A stretch of 39,144 bases of DNA from Nostoc sp. UCD121 (GCF_014222285.1 NZ_JACKZS010000053.1:1-39144), one strand, 5' to 3'. Shown: positions 25,129 to 34,760, counted from the first letter of the stretch. The notes: generated from the sequence alone by a model not told the origin. Numbers and translations are program-made.

Positions 25129-26772
25129 ATGACAAGTTTTAATCGCTCTACCAGTCGTCGGTTGAAGAAATTAACTCAAATTCCTTCTGTATGGGAGGGC
25201 GATCGCCGTCCGTTGTCATCACCGAACCAGCACTCAGACTCTGAGGAAAAGGGAGAATGCATTCTTTGGGTAGATTACTCCCAAGGTGTTGTCCGAGGAA
25301 TGGACGTGGTAGCCTCAGATGTTGGCCCAGAAGCAATCGTTCGTACCTTAATGCGAGCAATGGAGCATCCCCACAGTCCGGCAAGACCTGCTAGGCCCCA
25401 AAGAATTGTAGTTAAAGACCGCGAGATCCAATTTTATCTGCGGGGAGTGCTGCAAGATTTGGATATCGCCATTGACTACGCACCAGAACTGCCTTTAATT
25501 GACGAACTATTTCGCGGGTTCGCTGACATCCTCGATAGTCAAACCCCTGACTTACCCCCACAGTATGCACAAATCTTGCGAGAGAAAGCATTTGCAATTT
25601 GGCAAGCAGCACCTTGGGAATTTTTGGAAGAACAGCAAATTTTGTCAATCGAGATTAATAAGTGGGATGTTGGCACACTCTACGCCTCAGTCATGGGAAT
25701 GCTGGGAATGGAGTATGGAATTTTGTTTTATCGCTCAGAAGAGTCTTTAAAACAGTTTCGCACCGCAGTTTTACAAGATGAAGAATCAACGGAGCATCTA
25801 GAAGAAGCGTTTCTCAAGCAAGATTGCCTATTTCTGACCTTTGAGAGTGCTGATGAAGACGAAGATGAAGACGATGACGAAGAAAGTGATTTAGCGGATC
25901 TGCCATTATCAGAAATTGATCCCACTTTCGGTAATATCCACCCCTTAGAAGGACTGCGGTCTGTTTTGTATGACGAAGAAGCGCTGGTAATCTTCGTTGC
26001 GATCGAAAGCCTAATCCGCTTTATTCGCGATCACCGCCGCCATTTGCATGAGGATATCTTCCCTACCCTCAGCCGTCGTTATCGCATCTCTCTGCTGCAG
26101 TCGGAAGAATCAATTAAATCTGTGGCTGTGACAGTCTCTACCATGCCGCAGTTAGCAGCAGAATTAGAAGAAATGGCAGGTTTTGGTGACGATGATGAAG
26201 AAATTGATAACCTTAACTCCTCAAATTTCCAATCATTGCAAGATGACTTGATACCGGAAGACTCCTTTCTCAGCTTAGGCGTAGTGTCCTGGGAAATGTT
26301 GGATCACCTCCGTAAGGGGGTAACTTACCATAAGGCGGGTGAAATTAAACAAGTGGGTGACGGTTTGCCGGTGATTTTAATTCAAACTTCTCGCCCCAAG
26401 GCTAAAACTGTAATTGAAAGAATTGAAGCAGCAGGCGGGCTGAGAGCAATTTGCTTTAATCCAGGTGCCGATCCTTTCGATGGCGATCGCTACGATCTGG
26501 GTTTATTGCAAACTCAAAATGGTGAATTGTTCCTATTTGGTGAATTTTTAGATGAAGATCCTATTCATGTAGAAGCCCGAAAAAAATGGAATCAGAGGTG
26601 TAAAAATACTAAGGGCTATTGTGGCTTAATCATTGCTAAAGGATTAACAGGAGCTTCCCGTGGCAATCCTCAGTTACGAGACATGATGGCTTTGTTTGAA
26701 ACGCGATCGGTTTCACCGAAAGATTTAGGTATTGGCACTCTCCAACTCATGCCCCAATTCAAATTGGAATAG
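25129..26772 (+). CDS. Large conserved cyanobacterial protein, acidic
   Basis: 547 aa, soluble, no signal peptide. The N-terminal part has ILWVDYSQGVVRGMDVVASD and RPQRIVVKDREIQFYLRGVL. A very acidic run (DEDEDEDDDEE, about 243-253) and a second acidic stretch (GDDDEEID, about 350-357) sit between better-ordered blocks. The C-terminal half has LPVILIQTSRPKAKTVIERI and LGLLQTQNGELFLFGEFLDED. I believe this type is annotated as a DUF (possibly DUF6930), but I am not certain. No catalytic motif is recognised. Coding quality is high throughout, so the gene is real. Confidence 0.8.
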   Translation: MTSFNRSTSRRLKKLTQIPSVWEGDRRPLSSPNQHSDSEEKGECILWVDYSQGVVRGMDVVASDVGPEAIVRTLMRAMEHPHSPARPARPQRIVVKDREIQFYLRGVLQDLDIAIDYAPELPLIDELFRGFADILDSQTPDLPPQYAQILREKAFAIWQAAPWEFLEEQQILSIEINKWDVGTLYASVMGMLGMEYGILFYRSEESLKQFRTAVLQDEESTEHLEEAFLKQDCLFLTFESADEDEDEDDDEESDLADLPLSEIDPTFGNIHPLEGLRSVLYDEEALVIFVAIESLIRFIRDHRRHLHEDIFPTLSRRYRISLLQSEESIKSVAVTVSTMPQLAAELEEMAGFGDDDEEIDNLNSSNFQSLQDDLIPEDSFLSLGVVSWEMLDHLRKGVTYHKAGEIKQVGDGLPVILIQTSRPKAKTVIERIEAAGGLRAICFNPGADPFDGDRYDLGLLQTQNGELFLFGEFLDEDPIHVEARKKWNQRCKNTKGYCGLIIAKGLTGASRGNPQLRDMMALFETRSVSPKDLGIGTLQLMPQFKLE

Positions 26773-28449
26773 TTGCATTCATGGCCGTAATCTGACATTA
26801 AGGATTACGGCTATAAGAAATTAAGTTGATATATATTTGATTCGCATATTAACCAGATTCCGCGCTGAGAAGTTAGGTACATTACTGAGTACTAAGGAAA
26901 CTACAGAATACTTGGCTTTGATGCACCTATTACGGCAAGGCGGAAATTTATTTAACTTTGAAAAGAGGATTAATTTTTCTCCGAGTCTTGGTCATGGAGA
27001 TGTTAGCTACATTTCTACGAAGGTTTACTAGGAAATATCCCAGGATGGCAGCTAACTTTACCTAAATTTCATGAAGTATCTATATTGTCATGGTTTTTCA
27101 GTAATTTAATTCGAAATTTTTTTAGTATAAAAAAATACAAATGTCTTTTTAAGTATTTAAGAAGTTGAGTTTAATCAAACTTAGCCGATGCACTTCAATA
27201 TCAGAATCTTTTTTTTTACAACTTTTTGAGCTTAGAAGGTTGTTCTGTATCAATACCATTAAGCAAAAGCTCATATTTATCTCTTTTTCTTTGTAATTTT
27301 TTTATAAAGTCTAAAAATGAGTTATTTTAGTGCCTAAATAAAGTTTATTTAAAGCCCATAAATCATGGTTATAATGAATACACTCAACAAGAACATTGAA
27401 GTGGAAAATAGCTTTTATGCTTAAGTTTACTAATTAATAACCATTTTAATTCAAGACTTTTTTAGCAGTAGTTTTTCTCTTAGCTTAGATATAAATTAAG
27501 CAGTCTTAAGAAAGTTTTTAGCGGATTATTTTGCTAAAAGCAATTTTCGTAACATCAAAATAGGTGAATACGAAGAATTGAAATAATACTGACTTTAAAA
27601 CAAATTATATCGCTAGGGGGAAGAGAGAAAACATCTAAGATTTCATCATATATTTCCGGGGACTTAGTGAAAAAAAAATGAAACAAAACTAAAATATTAT
27701 TATCGGCGACGGTCAAGTAACACCACGCGTATTCTTGGTTAATTTGCCTGAGTGAAATTACAGGTAATGCTGTTAAATTTTACCAAAAGATTTAGCTTTT
27801 TATACCCAGTAAGCTGAATCTTATACCCTTGTTTATGACTACAACATTAGCACGGTAAAGTAATCAGTTTAATTGCAGTAAGCCAAAAGCCTTAACCATT
27901 TAAGTCGCTCTTAGCTTATTGGCTACAGATGGATGTTTGCTCTAGATCGATCGCTTATTTGCCTACTTTTAAGTGATTGTTTCTGAGCTGTATATCTCGC
28001 CTGAAGCCACCTGTAAGAAACAATTTCAGCCTGACAATGATTCTAAAGCTTTATTTTCATCTGTTATACCAGATGTTCTCACCAAGTGGGTTTGACAAAG
28101 TTGGTTCAGATATAAGGTCAAATTATTTCGATAGAGAATAATTTTGCAAATTTTGATTGAGTCAGCATTCGGTATCTCAAATTCATTTATAGAAGTTCAT
28201 TGCCAGGCTTTACTGATGCTGTTAGTAGGGTTATCCCCCTCAGAAGGAACTATGTGCTGTTTTTACTGTCAAAATAGTAACAAATAAAGTGTAGTTTTTT
28301 GATTTCTTTAGAAAAGTATGAATCCTTTGACAAAACGACAATTTTTAATATTAATGGTATTACTTGTTTCGTGAGACAAATTCTGATAATCTTATCGGTT
28401 CCCTCTTTAATTTAGACTCTTTCGACAATCTAGATATACAGCAGATAGC
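26773..28449. other. 1.7-kb AT-rich region without a convincing gene
   Basis: It starts with an imperfect terminator (GCCGTAATC 26784-26792 with GATTACGGC 26803-26811). It is then AT-rich, with poly-A and poly-T runs, HIP1-poor, and has stops in all frames. The longest open frame, 26837-27031 from a TTG, has no recognised similarity. It could hold a small RNA or the long leader of the RHH gene at 28450, but I see no specific structure. Confidence 0.55.
26784..26811. terminator. Hairpin after the 547-aa gene
   Basis: Nine-bp perfect stem GCCGTAATC/GATTACGGC with a 10-nt loop, 12 bp after the stop codon. No U-run follows (TATAAGAAA), so termination is plausible but not certain. Confidence 0.5.
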
Positions 28450-28626
28450 ATGATAATGACAAATAAAAAATGGGCCGTTAAACGCATAACAGTTAATCTT
28501 GCAACGCAGGAAGCGGAAAAACTAGAAAAATATTGCCAACAAACAGGTAGACCTGCAACCGATGTGATTCGCGAACTGATTAGAAGTTTGCCTCTTTCCG
28601 ATGATGGCAAAGATGTAAACAAGTAA
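28450..28626 (+). CDS. Small ribbon-helix-helix (CopG/Arc-like) protein
   Basis: 58 aa from the ATG at 28450 (56 aa from that at 28456). The sequence KKWAVKRITVNLATQEAEKL, then EKYCQQTGRPATDVIRELIRSL, shows the RHH pattern: a beta strand (RITVNL) with alternating polar residues, helix 1 (QEAEKLEKYCQQT), a G-R-P turn and helix 2 (ATDVIRELIRSL). Such proteins bind DNA as dimers and act as repressors or antitoxins. No toxin partner is adjacent. It lies 274 bp upstream of crtQ on the same strand. Confidence 0.75.
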   Translation: MIMTNKKWAVKRITVNLATQEAEKLEKYCQQTGRPATDVIRELIRSLPLSDDGKDVNK

Positions 28627-28900
28627 GAACATATTTTCATTACTTACTAGATAACTGCTTTGCCACCAACAAAATAGCTTTGATACTTTTTTGGGTGCGC
28701 CGCAATGGACAAGAATTTGTCTAGCTGATACAGGCGCGTTTTGCTCGCGTCTGGTCAATTACGGGTACTAAAAGAAGTAATTAAAGAGGTTTTAGTATCG
28801 ACATTGCTTGCCTTAATCTGCTGGTAGAGTTGATATTAAGTAGCAAATTCCGACACCAACCCAGTTACAATCTGTAAAGAAACTGAAAAGGAACGACGGA

Positions 28901-30340
28901 ATGCGTGTTGCAATCGTAGGTGCGGGACTTGCTGGACTAGCAACCGCAGTGGATCTAGCTGATGCTGGTTGTGAAATAGAGATTTTTGAGTCTCGTCCGT
29001 TTGTGGGTGGTAAAGTAGGCAGTTGGGTTGATGGAGATGGCAACCATCTAGAAATGGGGTTGCATGTATTTTTCGGGTGCTACTACCAACTATTTGACTT
29101 GATGAAGAAAGTGGGGGTGTTAGAGAACTTACGCCTCAAAGAACATACCCACACTTTTATTAATAAAGGGGGGCGCACTGGTGGTTTGGATTTTCGCTTC
29201 TTTACAGGTGCGCCTTTCAATGGGTTAAAGGCATTTTTCACGACTTCTCAACTATCGTTGCAGGATAAATTGCAAAATGCGATCGCTTTGGGTACTAGTC
29301 CTATTGTTCGCGGATTGGTAGACTTTAACGGCGCGATGAAAACCATCCGCAACTTGGATAAAATTAGCTTTGCCGATTGGTTTCGCAGTCATGGTGGCAG
29401 TAATGGCAGCATTAAGCGGTTATGGAACCCTATTGCTTACGCTCTGGGATTTATTGATTGCGAAAATATGTCTGCCCGTTGTATGTTAACCATATTCCAG
29501 TTATTTGCAGTCAGAACTGAAGCTTCAGTTTTGCGAATGCTGGAGGGTTCTCCCCATGAATATTTGCACAAGCCCATTCTGGAATATTTAGAAGCCAGAG
29601 GCACTAAAGTTTATACGCGTCGGCAAGTGCGAGAAATTCAGTTTATAGAGTCAAACGAACAAACCCGTGTCACTGGTATAGCAGTTGCCCAAGGTGATGC
29701 AGTTGAAACTATCACTGCTGATGCTTACGTTTTTGCCTGTGATGTTCCAGGAATTCAACGTATCCTACCCCAGGAATGGCGTAAGTGGTCAGAATTTGAC
29801 AATATTTACAAACTGGATGCAGTACCAGTGGCTACAGTGCAGTTACGCTTCGATGGTTGGGTAACAGAACTCAACGATGAAGAGCAACGTAAACAGCTAA
29901 ATCACGCGGCTGGAATTGATAATTTACTCTACACAGCCGATGCTGACTTTTCTTGTTTTGCGGATTTAGCGTTGACTAGCCCTGCTGATTATTATCGCCC
30001 AGGGCAGGGATCTTTGTTACAACTAGTGCTGACACCGGGAGATCCGTTTATTGCACAGAGTAATGAAGCGATCGCACAGCATGTCCTCAAGCAAGTCCAT
30101 GAACTGTTTCCCTCGTCGCGGGAGCTAAATATGACTTGGTATAGTGTAGTAAAACTTGCTCAGTCTCTCTACCGAGAAGCGCCAGGGATGGATGCGTATC
30201 GTCCCAACCAAAAAACACCAGTAGATAATTTCTTCCTTGCAGGGAGTTATACTCAGCAAGATTATATTGACAGCATGGAAGGTGCTACTATTTCTGGACG
30301 GCGGGCGGCAAAAGTGATTTTGGAGAGTTTGAAGAGATAA
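28901..30340 (+). CDS. crtQ: Zeta-carotene desaturase (CrtQ/ZDS)
   Basis: 479 aa. The N-terminal FAD-binding motif [21 protein letters not shown] is followed by the GGK motif FVGGKVGSW and [21 protein letters not shown]. The C terminus has [20 protein letters not shown], the conserved carotenoid-oxidoreductase end. The plant-type ZDS family converts zeta-carotene to lycopene through neurosporene using FAD and plastoquinone at the membrane. The ATG follows AAGGA by 8 nt. An SRPBCC gene follows 88 bp downstream, an arrangement that I recall from other cyanobacteria. Confidence 0.96.
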   Translation: MRVAIVGAGLAGLATAVDLADAGCEIEIFESRPFVGGKVGSWVDGDGNHLEMGLHVFFGCYYQLFDLMKKVGVLENLRLKEHTHTFINKGGRTGGLDFRFFTGAPFNGLKAFFTTSQLSLQDKLQNAIALGTSPIVRGLVDFNGAMKTIRNLDKISFADWFRSHGGSNGSIKRLWNPIAYALGFIDCENMSARCMLTIFQLFAVRTEASVLRMLEGSPHEYLHKPILEYLEARGTKVYTRRQVREIQFIESNEQTRVTGIAVAQGDAVETITADAYVFACDVPGIQRILPQEWRKWSEFDNIYKLDAVPVATVQLRFDGWVTELNDEEQRKQLNHAAGIDNLLYTADADFSCFADLALTSPADYYRPGQGSLLQLVLTPGDPFIAQSNEAIAQHVLKQVHELFPSSRELNMTWYSVVKLAQSLYREAPGMDAYRPNQKTPVDNFFLAGSYTQQDYIDSMEGATISGRRAAKVILESLKR

Positions 30341-30380
30341 CCTAGACACGCAGTGGCTTGCCGCAGGCTACCGCCAAGGA

Positions 30381-30412
30381 CGCATTCGCACAGCGTCTCG
30401 TAGAGAAGAACG
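30381..30412. repeat. Interspersed repeat between crtQ and SRPBCC gene
   Basis: On the minus strand it reads CGTTCTTCTCTACGAGACGC then TGTGCGAATGCG, a variant of the core in 19968-19992 and 21018-21037. It ends 16 bp before the ATG of the next gene, adjoining its Shine-Dalgarno site (AAGGAAG). Confidence 0.7.
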
Positions 30413-30428
30413 CAAAGGAAGAAGAAAA

Positions 30429-30872
30429 ATGTCAGATTGGTTAGAGCATACTGTGCAGGTAGAGGTAGAGGCTCCCATAGATTTAGTATGGAGCCTCTGG
30501 TCTGATTTGGAGCAAATGCCCCGGTGGATGAAGTGGATTGATTCGGTGAAAATTCCGCCAGATAATCCAGATATATCTCTTTGGAAATTAAAGACCGGCA
30601 GTCTAGAATTTAATTGGCAATCCCGAATTCTTAAAGTTATTCCCAACCAAATTATCCAATGGGAATCGATTGATGGTTTGCCTAATCAGGGAGCGATTCG
30701 CTTTTACGATCGCCACAATAGTAGCATTGTCAAAATGAGTATTTCCTATGCTATCCCCGGCATTATTGGCAAAATTATGGATAACTTATTTTTGGGACGG
30801 ATAGTTGAATCGACGATTCAAGCTGATTTGGAAAGGTTTAAAGAATATGCGCTGAATGTTAAAGCTAATTGA
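30429..30872 (+). CDS. SRPBCC (START-like) family protein
   Basis: 147 aa. It has the SRPBCC/polyketide-cyclase pattern: HTVQVEVEAPIDLVWSLWSDLEQMPRWMKWIDSV at the N terminus, then FNWQSRILKVIPNQIIQWESIDGLPNQGAIRFY and a long C-terminal helix (IVESTIQADLERFKEYALN). This fold binds hydrophobic ligands. Position directly after crtQ suggests a role in carotenoid handling, but that is inference. Confidence 0.88.
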   Translation: MSDWLEHTVQVEVEAPIDLVWSLWSDLEQMPRWMKWIDSVKIPPDNPDISLWKLKTGSLEFNWQSRILKVIPNQIIQWESIDGLPNQGAIRFYDRHNSSIVKMSISYAIPGIIGKIMDNLFLGRIVESTIQADLERFKEYALNVKAN

Positions 30873-30908
30873 TATTGTTCAGCACTAGTTACCACCTACT
30901 CAATTGCG

Positions 30909-31106
30909 TTAACATATTTTACTTACTGTTGGTTCTGGAAGTGGATCACCTACAGCTTCGTAAGCAATAATTAGAGACTCTAAAGCTTCAATTCCATTTA
31001 CTACAGCTAACTCATAAGTATCCCCATGAGTCCGCCAACGTTGTCCTGGAAAATCAGCAAATCCGACTAAGAAGCAATCATCTTCATCAGACCATTGAAT
31101 AATCAT
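30909..31106 (-). CDS. hicB: HicB-family antitoxin
   Basis: 65 aa, typical of the short, single-domain HicB antitoxins. MIIQWSDEDDCFLVGFADFPG, then WRTHGDTYELAVVNGIEALESLI, is the HicB pseudo-RNase H fold; the C terminus is PLPEPTVSKI. It starts 14 nt after the decayed hicA. It normally neutralises HicA, an mRNA interferase. Here the toxin is broken and the antitoxin is intact. Confidence 0.9.
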   Translation of the reverse strand: MIIQWSDEDDCFLVGFADFPGQRWRTHGDTYELAVVNGIEALESLIIAYEAVGDPLPEPTVSKIC

Positions 31107-31119
31107 TTGGTACTTAAGC

Positions 31120-31315
31120 TTACTCCTCTTTTTCTTTCCCTTCTACTTCCTCAATTGCCTGTCTCACTTCCTTCTCTTGGTAGCGTTTAGCATCTGCTCC
31201 GTTTTTGCCTGAAATCGTGATTTTTCCAGATAGAGGGGATGTACCTAATTCGTATGACTTCTGTAAAACCTACTTGGGACAGCATTTGCTTCAGTTCCCG
31301 GATTTTCTTTGGCAT
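31120..31315 (-). pseudogene. hicA: Decayed hicA toxin gene
   Basis: From the ATG at 31315, MPKKIRELKQMLSQVGFTE matches the HicA N terminus, then the frame is lost. A second frame reads SHTN, a TAG stop, then VHPLYLEK. A third reads KITISGKNGADAKRYQEKEV followed by RQAIEEVEGKEKEE and a proper stop at 31120. So the glycine-rich segment before the catalytic SHT has been deleted, a Trp codon is now TAG, and one base has been lost in an A-run. The region totals 196 nt where about 225 would be expected. No toxin can be made. Confidence 0.88.
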
Positions 31316-31466
31316 TAATTTTCTTAAAAAATGCGATCGCCACAGTAAGAAATAATGGTTCAAATATTCCTTGCTGTCTATCCAAAAAAATCTAATCAAT
31401 GATTAGATTTTTGTTTGTACATGACTTGTTTTACTATACTAGTTCTTGTGAATAACAGGGCTGACA

Positions 31467-31703
31467 TTACCAAGTAGGATCGCTAAACAAATTAATCGTC
31501 AATTCCTCACGTGGCGGTACTGCGGTGATACAAGCGCGGATGATCTCTCCATCCTCTAATTCGACGGTGCAAGCGTGACAAGACCCCATTAGACAACCGG
31601 TGGGAATAAGTACTCCAGCCCGGTCTGCTACATCTAAAATGGCTTCTCCCACTTCGGCATCTACTATCACATCATCTGGTAAAAAGTGGACACGAACAAT
31701 CAT
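31467..31703 (-). CDS. [2Fe-2S] ferredoxin-like protein
   Basis: 78 aa. Cys37, Cys42, Cys45 and Cys58 in GCLMGSCHACTVELEDGEII and RACI give the plant-type C-x4-C-x2-C spacing, with the fourth Cys only 13 residues later instead of about 29. This shorter spacing is seen in small ferredoxin-like domains with fewer residues before the last ligand. It would be an electron carrier, partner unknown. It lies about 220 bp upstream of nothing obvious on its own strand except cobQ, which is transcribed towards it. Confidence 0.88.
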   Translation of the reverse strand: MIVRVHFLPDDVIVDAEVGEAILDVADRAGVLIPTGCLMGSCHACTVELEDGEIIRACITAVPPREELTINLFSDPTW

Positions 31704-31743
31704 GAATCTTACACTTTTGATTTGAAATTGATTCGTAAGGGTT

Positions 31744-31786
31744 GTTATTTGTCATTTGCCTTTTGTCTTTACAAATGACAAATAAC
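31744..31786. repeat. Hairpin with 15-bp arms made of heptamer repeats
   Basis: GTTATTTGTCATTTG (31744-31758) pairs perfectly with CAAATGACAAATAAC (31772-31786) across 13 nt. It is built from CAAATGA-type short repeats. It lies between cobQ (stop 31925) and the ferredoxin-like gene (start 31703), both on the minus strand, so it may end cobQ transcription. Confidence 0.6.
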
Positions 31787-31924
31787 CATCTTAACGAAAA
31801 AAGTGCAATTTCTTTTATGCAATTTATATCAAATTTGAAACATGATGTGAGAGATGAATTCACTACACCTCGATTTAGAAAACTATTCTCAATCCAAAAT
31901 CTAAAATTAAAAATGGTATCAGTT

Positions 31925-33409
31925 CTAAGACAAAAATGGAGTTAAGTCTAAATGGCTTTCTACTTCAGTGGCTAAAGAGTCCAAAATCTGCTCTCGCTGT
32001 TCTCGATAGTTAGCAACACCGGTAGGCAAAGATTTTAAACCACGCTGTTGACGGAGGCGATTTAACCAAGCGCGTCGCCAAGGGCCGTTATCAAAAAGCC
32101 CGTGGAGGTAACTTCCCCACACCGATTGACAACTATCCACTAACCCTAAATTAATATCGTCAAATAGGGCATGGTAGGATTGAGGATCTATTCCTTGCTG
32201 CTCGATGCGCGATCGCCCTTGATGAATTTCAAAGCCATTAACTGGCAAGCCCTGTTGTGGATAATTTGAGCTAACTTGGCGCTGGCGGGCGATTTTTTGT
32301 CCGGTAATTACGGTTCTAATTGGTAAAAGATTTAACCCTTGAAATCTGCCAGCTTGTCCTTCTATCCCTTCTGGATCGGCGATGATTTGACCGAGCATTT
32401 GATAGCCACCGCAGATACCTAAAACGGTTCCACCAGAGGCAGCATAGTGTTGAATAGCTTCTGCCATACCGCTTTTTTGTAGCAGTAGCAAATCAGCGAT
32501 TGTGGTCTTTGTACCTGGGATAATTACGGCATCAGGATGTCCCAAATCTTGCTTAGGGCTTAAGTATTTTACTGAAACTGTGCTTTCTGATTCCAGTGGG
32601 TCAAAATCGGTGAAATTGGCAATTCTGGGTAAGCGGATGACGGCAATGTTGAGGTCTGTTTGGGCTTTACTTGACGACGATTGACGCTCTAGCAAATCCA
32701 GGGAGTCTTCGGTCGAAAACACTTCTTGCAAGTAGGGTATAACACCGACAACAGGAATACCAGTGCGTTCTTCTAACCATTTTATTCCCGAATCTAAGAG
32801 CGATCGCTGTCCTCGAAATTTGTTAATTACTACACCCTTAATTAGAGCGCGTTCATCTGGTTCCAATAACTCTAAGGTTCCTATCACATGGGCAAAAGCA
32901 CCACCCCGATCAATATCAACTACTAACATTGTTGGTGCATTCAAATATTTTGCCACCCGCATATTAGTTAAATCACGGTGCTTGAGGTTAATCTCTGCTG
33001 GACTACCGGCACCTTCACAAACCAGTAAGTCAAATTCTGTTCCTAAATGCTGTAGCGATTCTTCAATTGTCCGCCACCCCAGTTCAAAATATTGCTCGTA
33101 GTAATCTGAGGCACTTACTTTCCCTACAGACCTACCTTTGATAATTACTTGGGAAGTCATATCCCCTTGAGGTTTGAGTAAAATTGGGTTCATTTCTACC
33201 CAAGGCACGACTCCCGCAGCCCAAGCTTGCACTGCTTGGGCATAGCCAATTTCTCCACCACTGGCAGTAACATAAGCATTTAAAGCCATATTTTGACCTT
33301 TAAAGGGAGCCACTCGCCAGCCACGCCGCGACAGAATGCGACAAATAGCTGTAGTTAAAAGTGATTTCCCTGCATGGGATGTTGTCCCCACCACCATAAT
33401 TGATTTCAT
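31925..33409 (-). CDS. cobQ: Cobyric acid synthase (CobQ)
   Basis: 494 aa, normal for CobQ. The N-terminal dethiobiotin-synthetase-like part has MVVGTTSHAGKSLLTTAICR (P-loop variant), PFKGQNMALNAYVT and GGAFAHVIGTLELL. The C-terminal glutamine amidotransferase part has Cys333 in VLGICGGYQMLG and His436 in SYLHGLFDN. The enzyme amidates four carboxyl groups of adenosyl-cobyrinic acid a,c-diamide using glutamine and ATP in cobalamin synthesis. No other cob genes are adjacent and I see no cobalamin riboswitch upstream. Confidence 0.97.
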   Translation of the reverse strand: MKSIMVVGTTSHAGKSLLTTAICRILSRRGWRVAPFKGQNMALNAYVTASGGEIGYAQAVQAWAAGVVPWVEMNPILLKPQGDMTSQVIIKGRSVGKVSASDYYEQYFELGWRTIEESLQHLGTEFDLLVCEGAGSPAEINLKHRDLTNMRVAKYLNAPTMLVVDIDRGGAFAHVIGTLELLEPDERALIKGVVINKFRGQRSLLDSGIKWLEERTGIPVVGVIPYLQEVFSTEDSLDLLERQSSSSKAQTDLNIAVIRLPRIANFTDFDPLESESTVSVKYLSPKQDLGHPDAVIIPGTKTTIADLLLLQKSGMAEAIQHYAASGGTVLGICGGYQMLGQIIADPEGIEGQAGRFQGLNLLPIRTVITGQKIARQRQVSSNYPQQGLPVNGFEIHQGRSRIEQQGIDPQSYHALFDDINLGLVDSCQSVWGSYLHGLFDNGPWRRAWLNRLRQQRGLKSLPTGVANYREQREQILDSLATEVESHLDLTPFLS

Positions 33410-33645
33410 AGTTGCTATTAGTTAGTTTTTCAAGATACAGAGTGAATTTTTAGGAGCGAACAATAAGCGAGCAGGAAGACATGAGGGAGTAGGGGAAGAA
33501 GAAATAATACACCATGCCCCACACCCACCATTAGCATCACAAATTTTAATTAGATGATTACGGTAAAGACTTCATGAATAAATGTGATGTTTCCGTATAT
33601 ATTATTCCCTTTGATTGCCTAATGCTAACTCTTTGGTTTTTTATT

Positions 33646-34050
33646 CTAAAAGGGTATCCGTAACCAACGAATCACAGCATCGAATAAACGATCGCGCCAT
33701 GAAGGTGTCCGCCAGTTTTTTCCGTGGTATTGTTCCACCAACTGGCGACCCAAGGGAGTGAGGCGAAAACTATCTGTAATTCCCTGTCCATCGACTTCTC
33801 GCCGCAATACACCCACTTGGATTAGCCAACCCAAGGCGTTATCACAGGCTAATTCTGATAAAGGGCGCTTAGTATAGCCCTGCTTGAGTCCATTTTCCAG
33901 AGCGATCGCAGTTACTGAGACACTCTGGTGTTCCATGACTTCAAATAAAAATAAATTGAAGGGCGAACACACTAGCGATCGCTCGGCTCTTTCTACTGTG
34001 CTTTGAGGATAGACAAAAATATTTGGGTTTTGGGAATCAGCAGCAGCCAT
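33646..34050 (-). CDS. Small winged-helix-like conserved protein
   Basis: 134 aa: NIFVYPQSTVERAERSLVCSPFNLFLFEVM, then LGWLIQVGVLRREVDGQGITDSFRLTPLGRQLVEQYHG. The pattern of helices followed by a beta-hairpin (GVLRREVDG...DSFRLTPLG) suggests a winged helix. I recall similar cyanobacterial proteins named Npun_F0494 family, from memory only. The function is unknown. It diverges from prxQ. Confidence 0.72.
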   Translation of the reverse strand: MAAADSQNPNIFVYPQSTVERAERSLVCSPFNLFLFEVMEHQSVSVTAIALENGLKQGYTKRPLSELACDNALGWLIQVGVLRREVDGQGITDSFRLTPLGRQLVEQYHGKNWRTPSWRDRLFDAVIRWLRIPF

Positions 34051-34244
34051 TTTGTAGGGGGAGAAATTTTTCTTCTTAAAAAGATTAATTCAAGAATATA
34101 TTTTTTCTTGCACTATATACCTCATTTAACCAAAATTATTTACCTGAAGTATAGTTATGCTATTTTTTAGTAATTATATTTAATGATTATAAATTAATGT
34201 AAAATTTCAAGTGCATCAACAATCTGAAACAGGAAAGGTTAATT

Positions 34245-34682
34245 ATGCCTCTAGCAGTTGGTACGGATGCACCTGCATTTACCGCCAAAGATACAAACGG
34301 CAACACAGTCTCGTTATCTAATTTGAGGGGAAAGACAGTTGTTTTGTATTTTTACCCCAAAGATGACACGCCAGGCTGCACCAAACAAGCCTGTAGTTTT
34401 CGGGATGCCCAGGCTCAATATCAAGGTAAAGATATTGTAATCTTGGGAGTCAGCGCAGATGATGAAGTCTCCCATCAGGCATTCACCCAAAAATATAATT
34501 TGAATTTTCCTCTATTGGCTGACTCCGACAAATCCCTCATCAAAGCTTTCGATGTGGATGGCGGTGGTTATGCCAAGCGCGTCACCTACGTAATTGACCC
34601 CAACGGCAAAATTACCCATGTTGACACTAGTGTGAATACCACTACCCACGCTAGCGATGTTTTAGCTGCACTTGGGCTGTAG
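34245..34682 (+). CDS. prxQ: Peroxiredoxin Q / BCP
   Basis: 145 aa. The peroxidatic Cys45 and resolving Cys50 sit in KDDTPGCTKQACSFRD, the C-x4-C spacing of the PrxQ/BCP group. It is followed by VILGVSADDEVSHQAFTQKYNLNFPLLADSDKSLIKAF and RVTYVIDPNGKI. The enzyme reduces hydrogen and alkyl peroxides with thioredoxin as reductant. AGGAAAGG precedes the ATG. It ends before a strong palindromic terminator. Confidence 0.95.
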   Translation: MPLAVGTDAPAFTAKDTNGNTVSLSNLRGKTVVLYFYPKDDTPGCTKQACSFRDAQAQYQGKDIVILGVSADDEVSHQAFTQKYNLNFPLLADSDKSLIKAFDVDGGGYAKRVTYVIDPNGKITHVDTSVNTTTHASDVLAALGL

Positions 34683-34722
34683 TTTTTTACCTGATAACTA
34701 AGGTTTTTTTAAATAGTCTCAG

Positions 34723-34746
34723 CCCCGAGCCTCTAGAGGCTCGGGG
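34723..34746. terminator. Palindromic terminator between prxQ and a convergent gene
   Basis: A 24-bp perfect palindrome with arms CCCCGAGCCTCT and AGAGGCTCGGGG is followed by TTCTTT on the plus strand. It lies 40 bp after the prxQ stop and 14 bp after the stop of the minus-strand gene, so it probably serves both. Confidence 0.85.
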
Positions 34747-34760
34747 TTCTTTGCTTGAAT

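Noticed and set aside
26837..27031. 64-codon frame from a TTG after the 547-aa gene
   Set aside because: Weak start, no Shine-Dalgarno site, no family recognised. It could be an old gene fragment, but I cannot support it.
31187..31399. 70-codon minus-strand frame as a complete toxin gene
   Set aside because: Only its middle 20 residues match HicA; the rest results from the frameshift, so I call a pseudogene from 31315.
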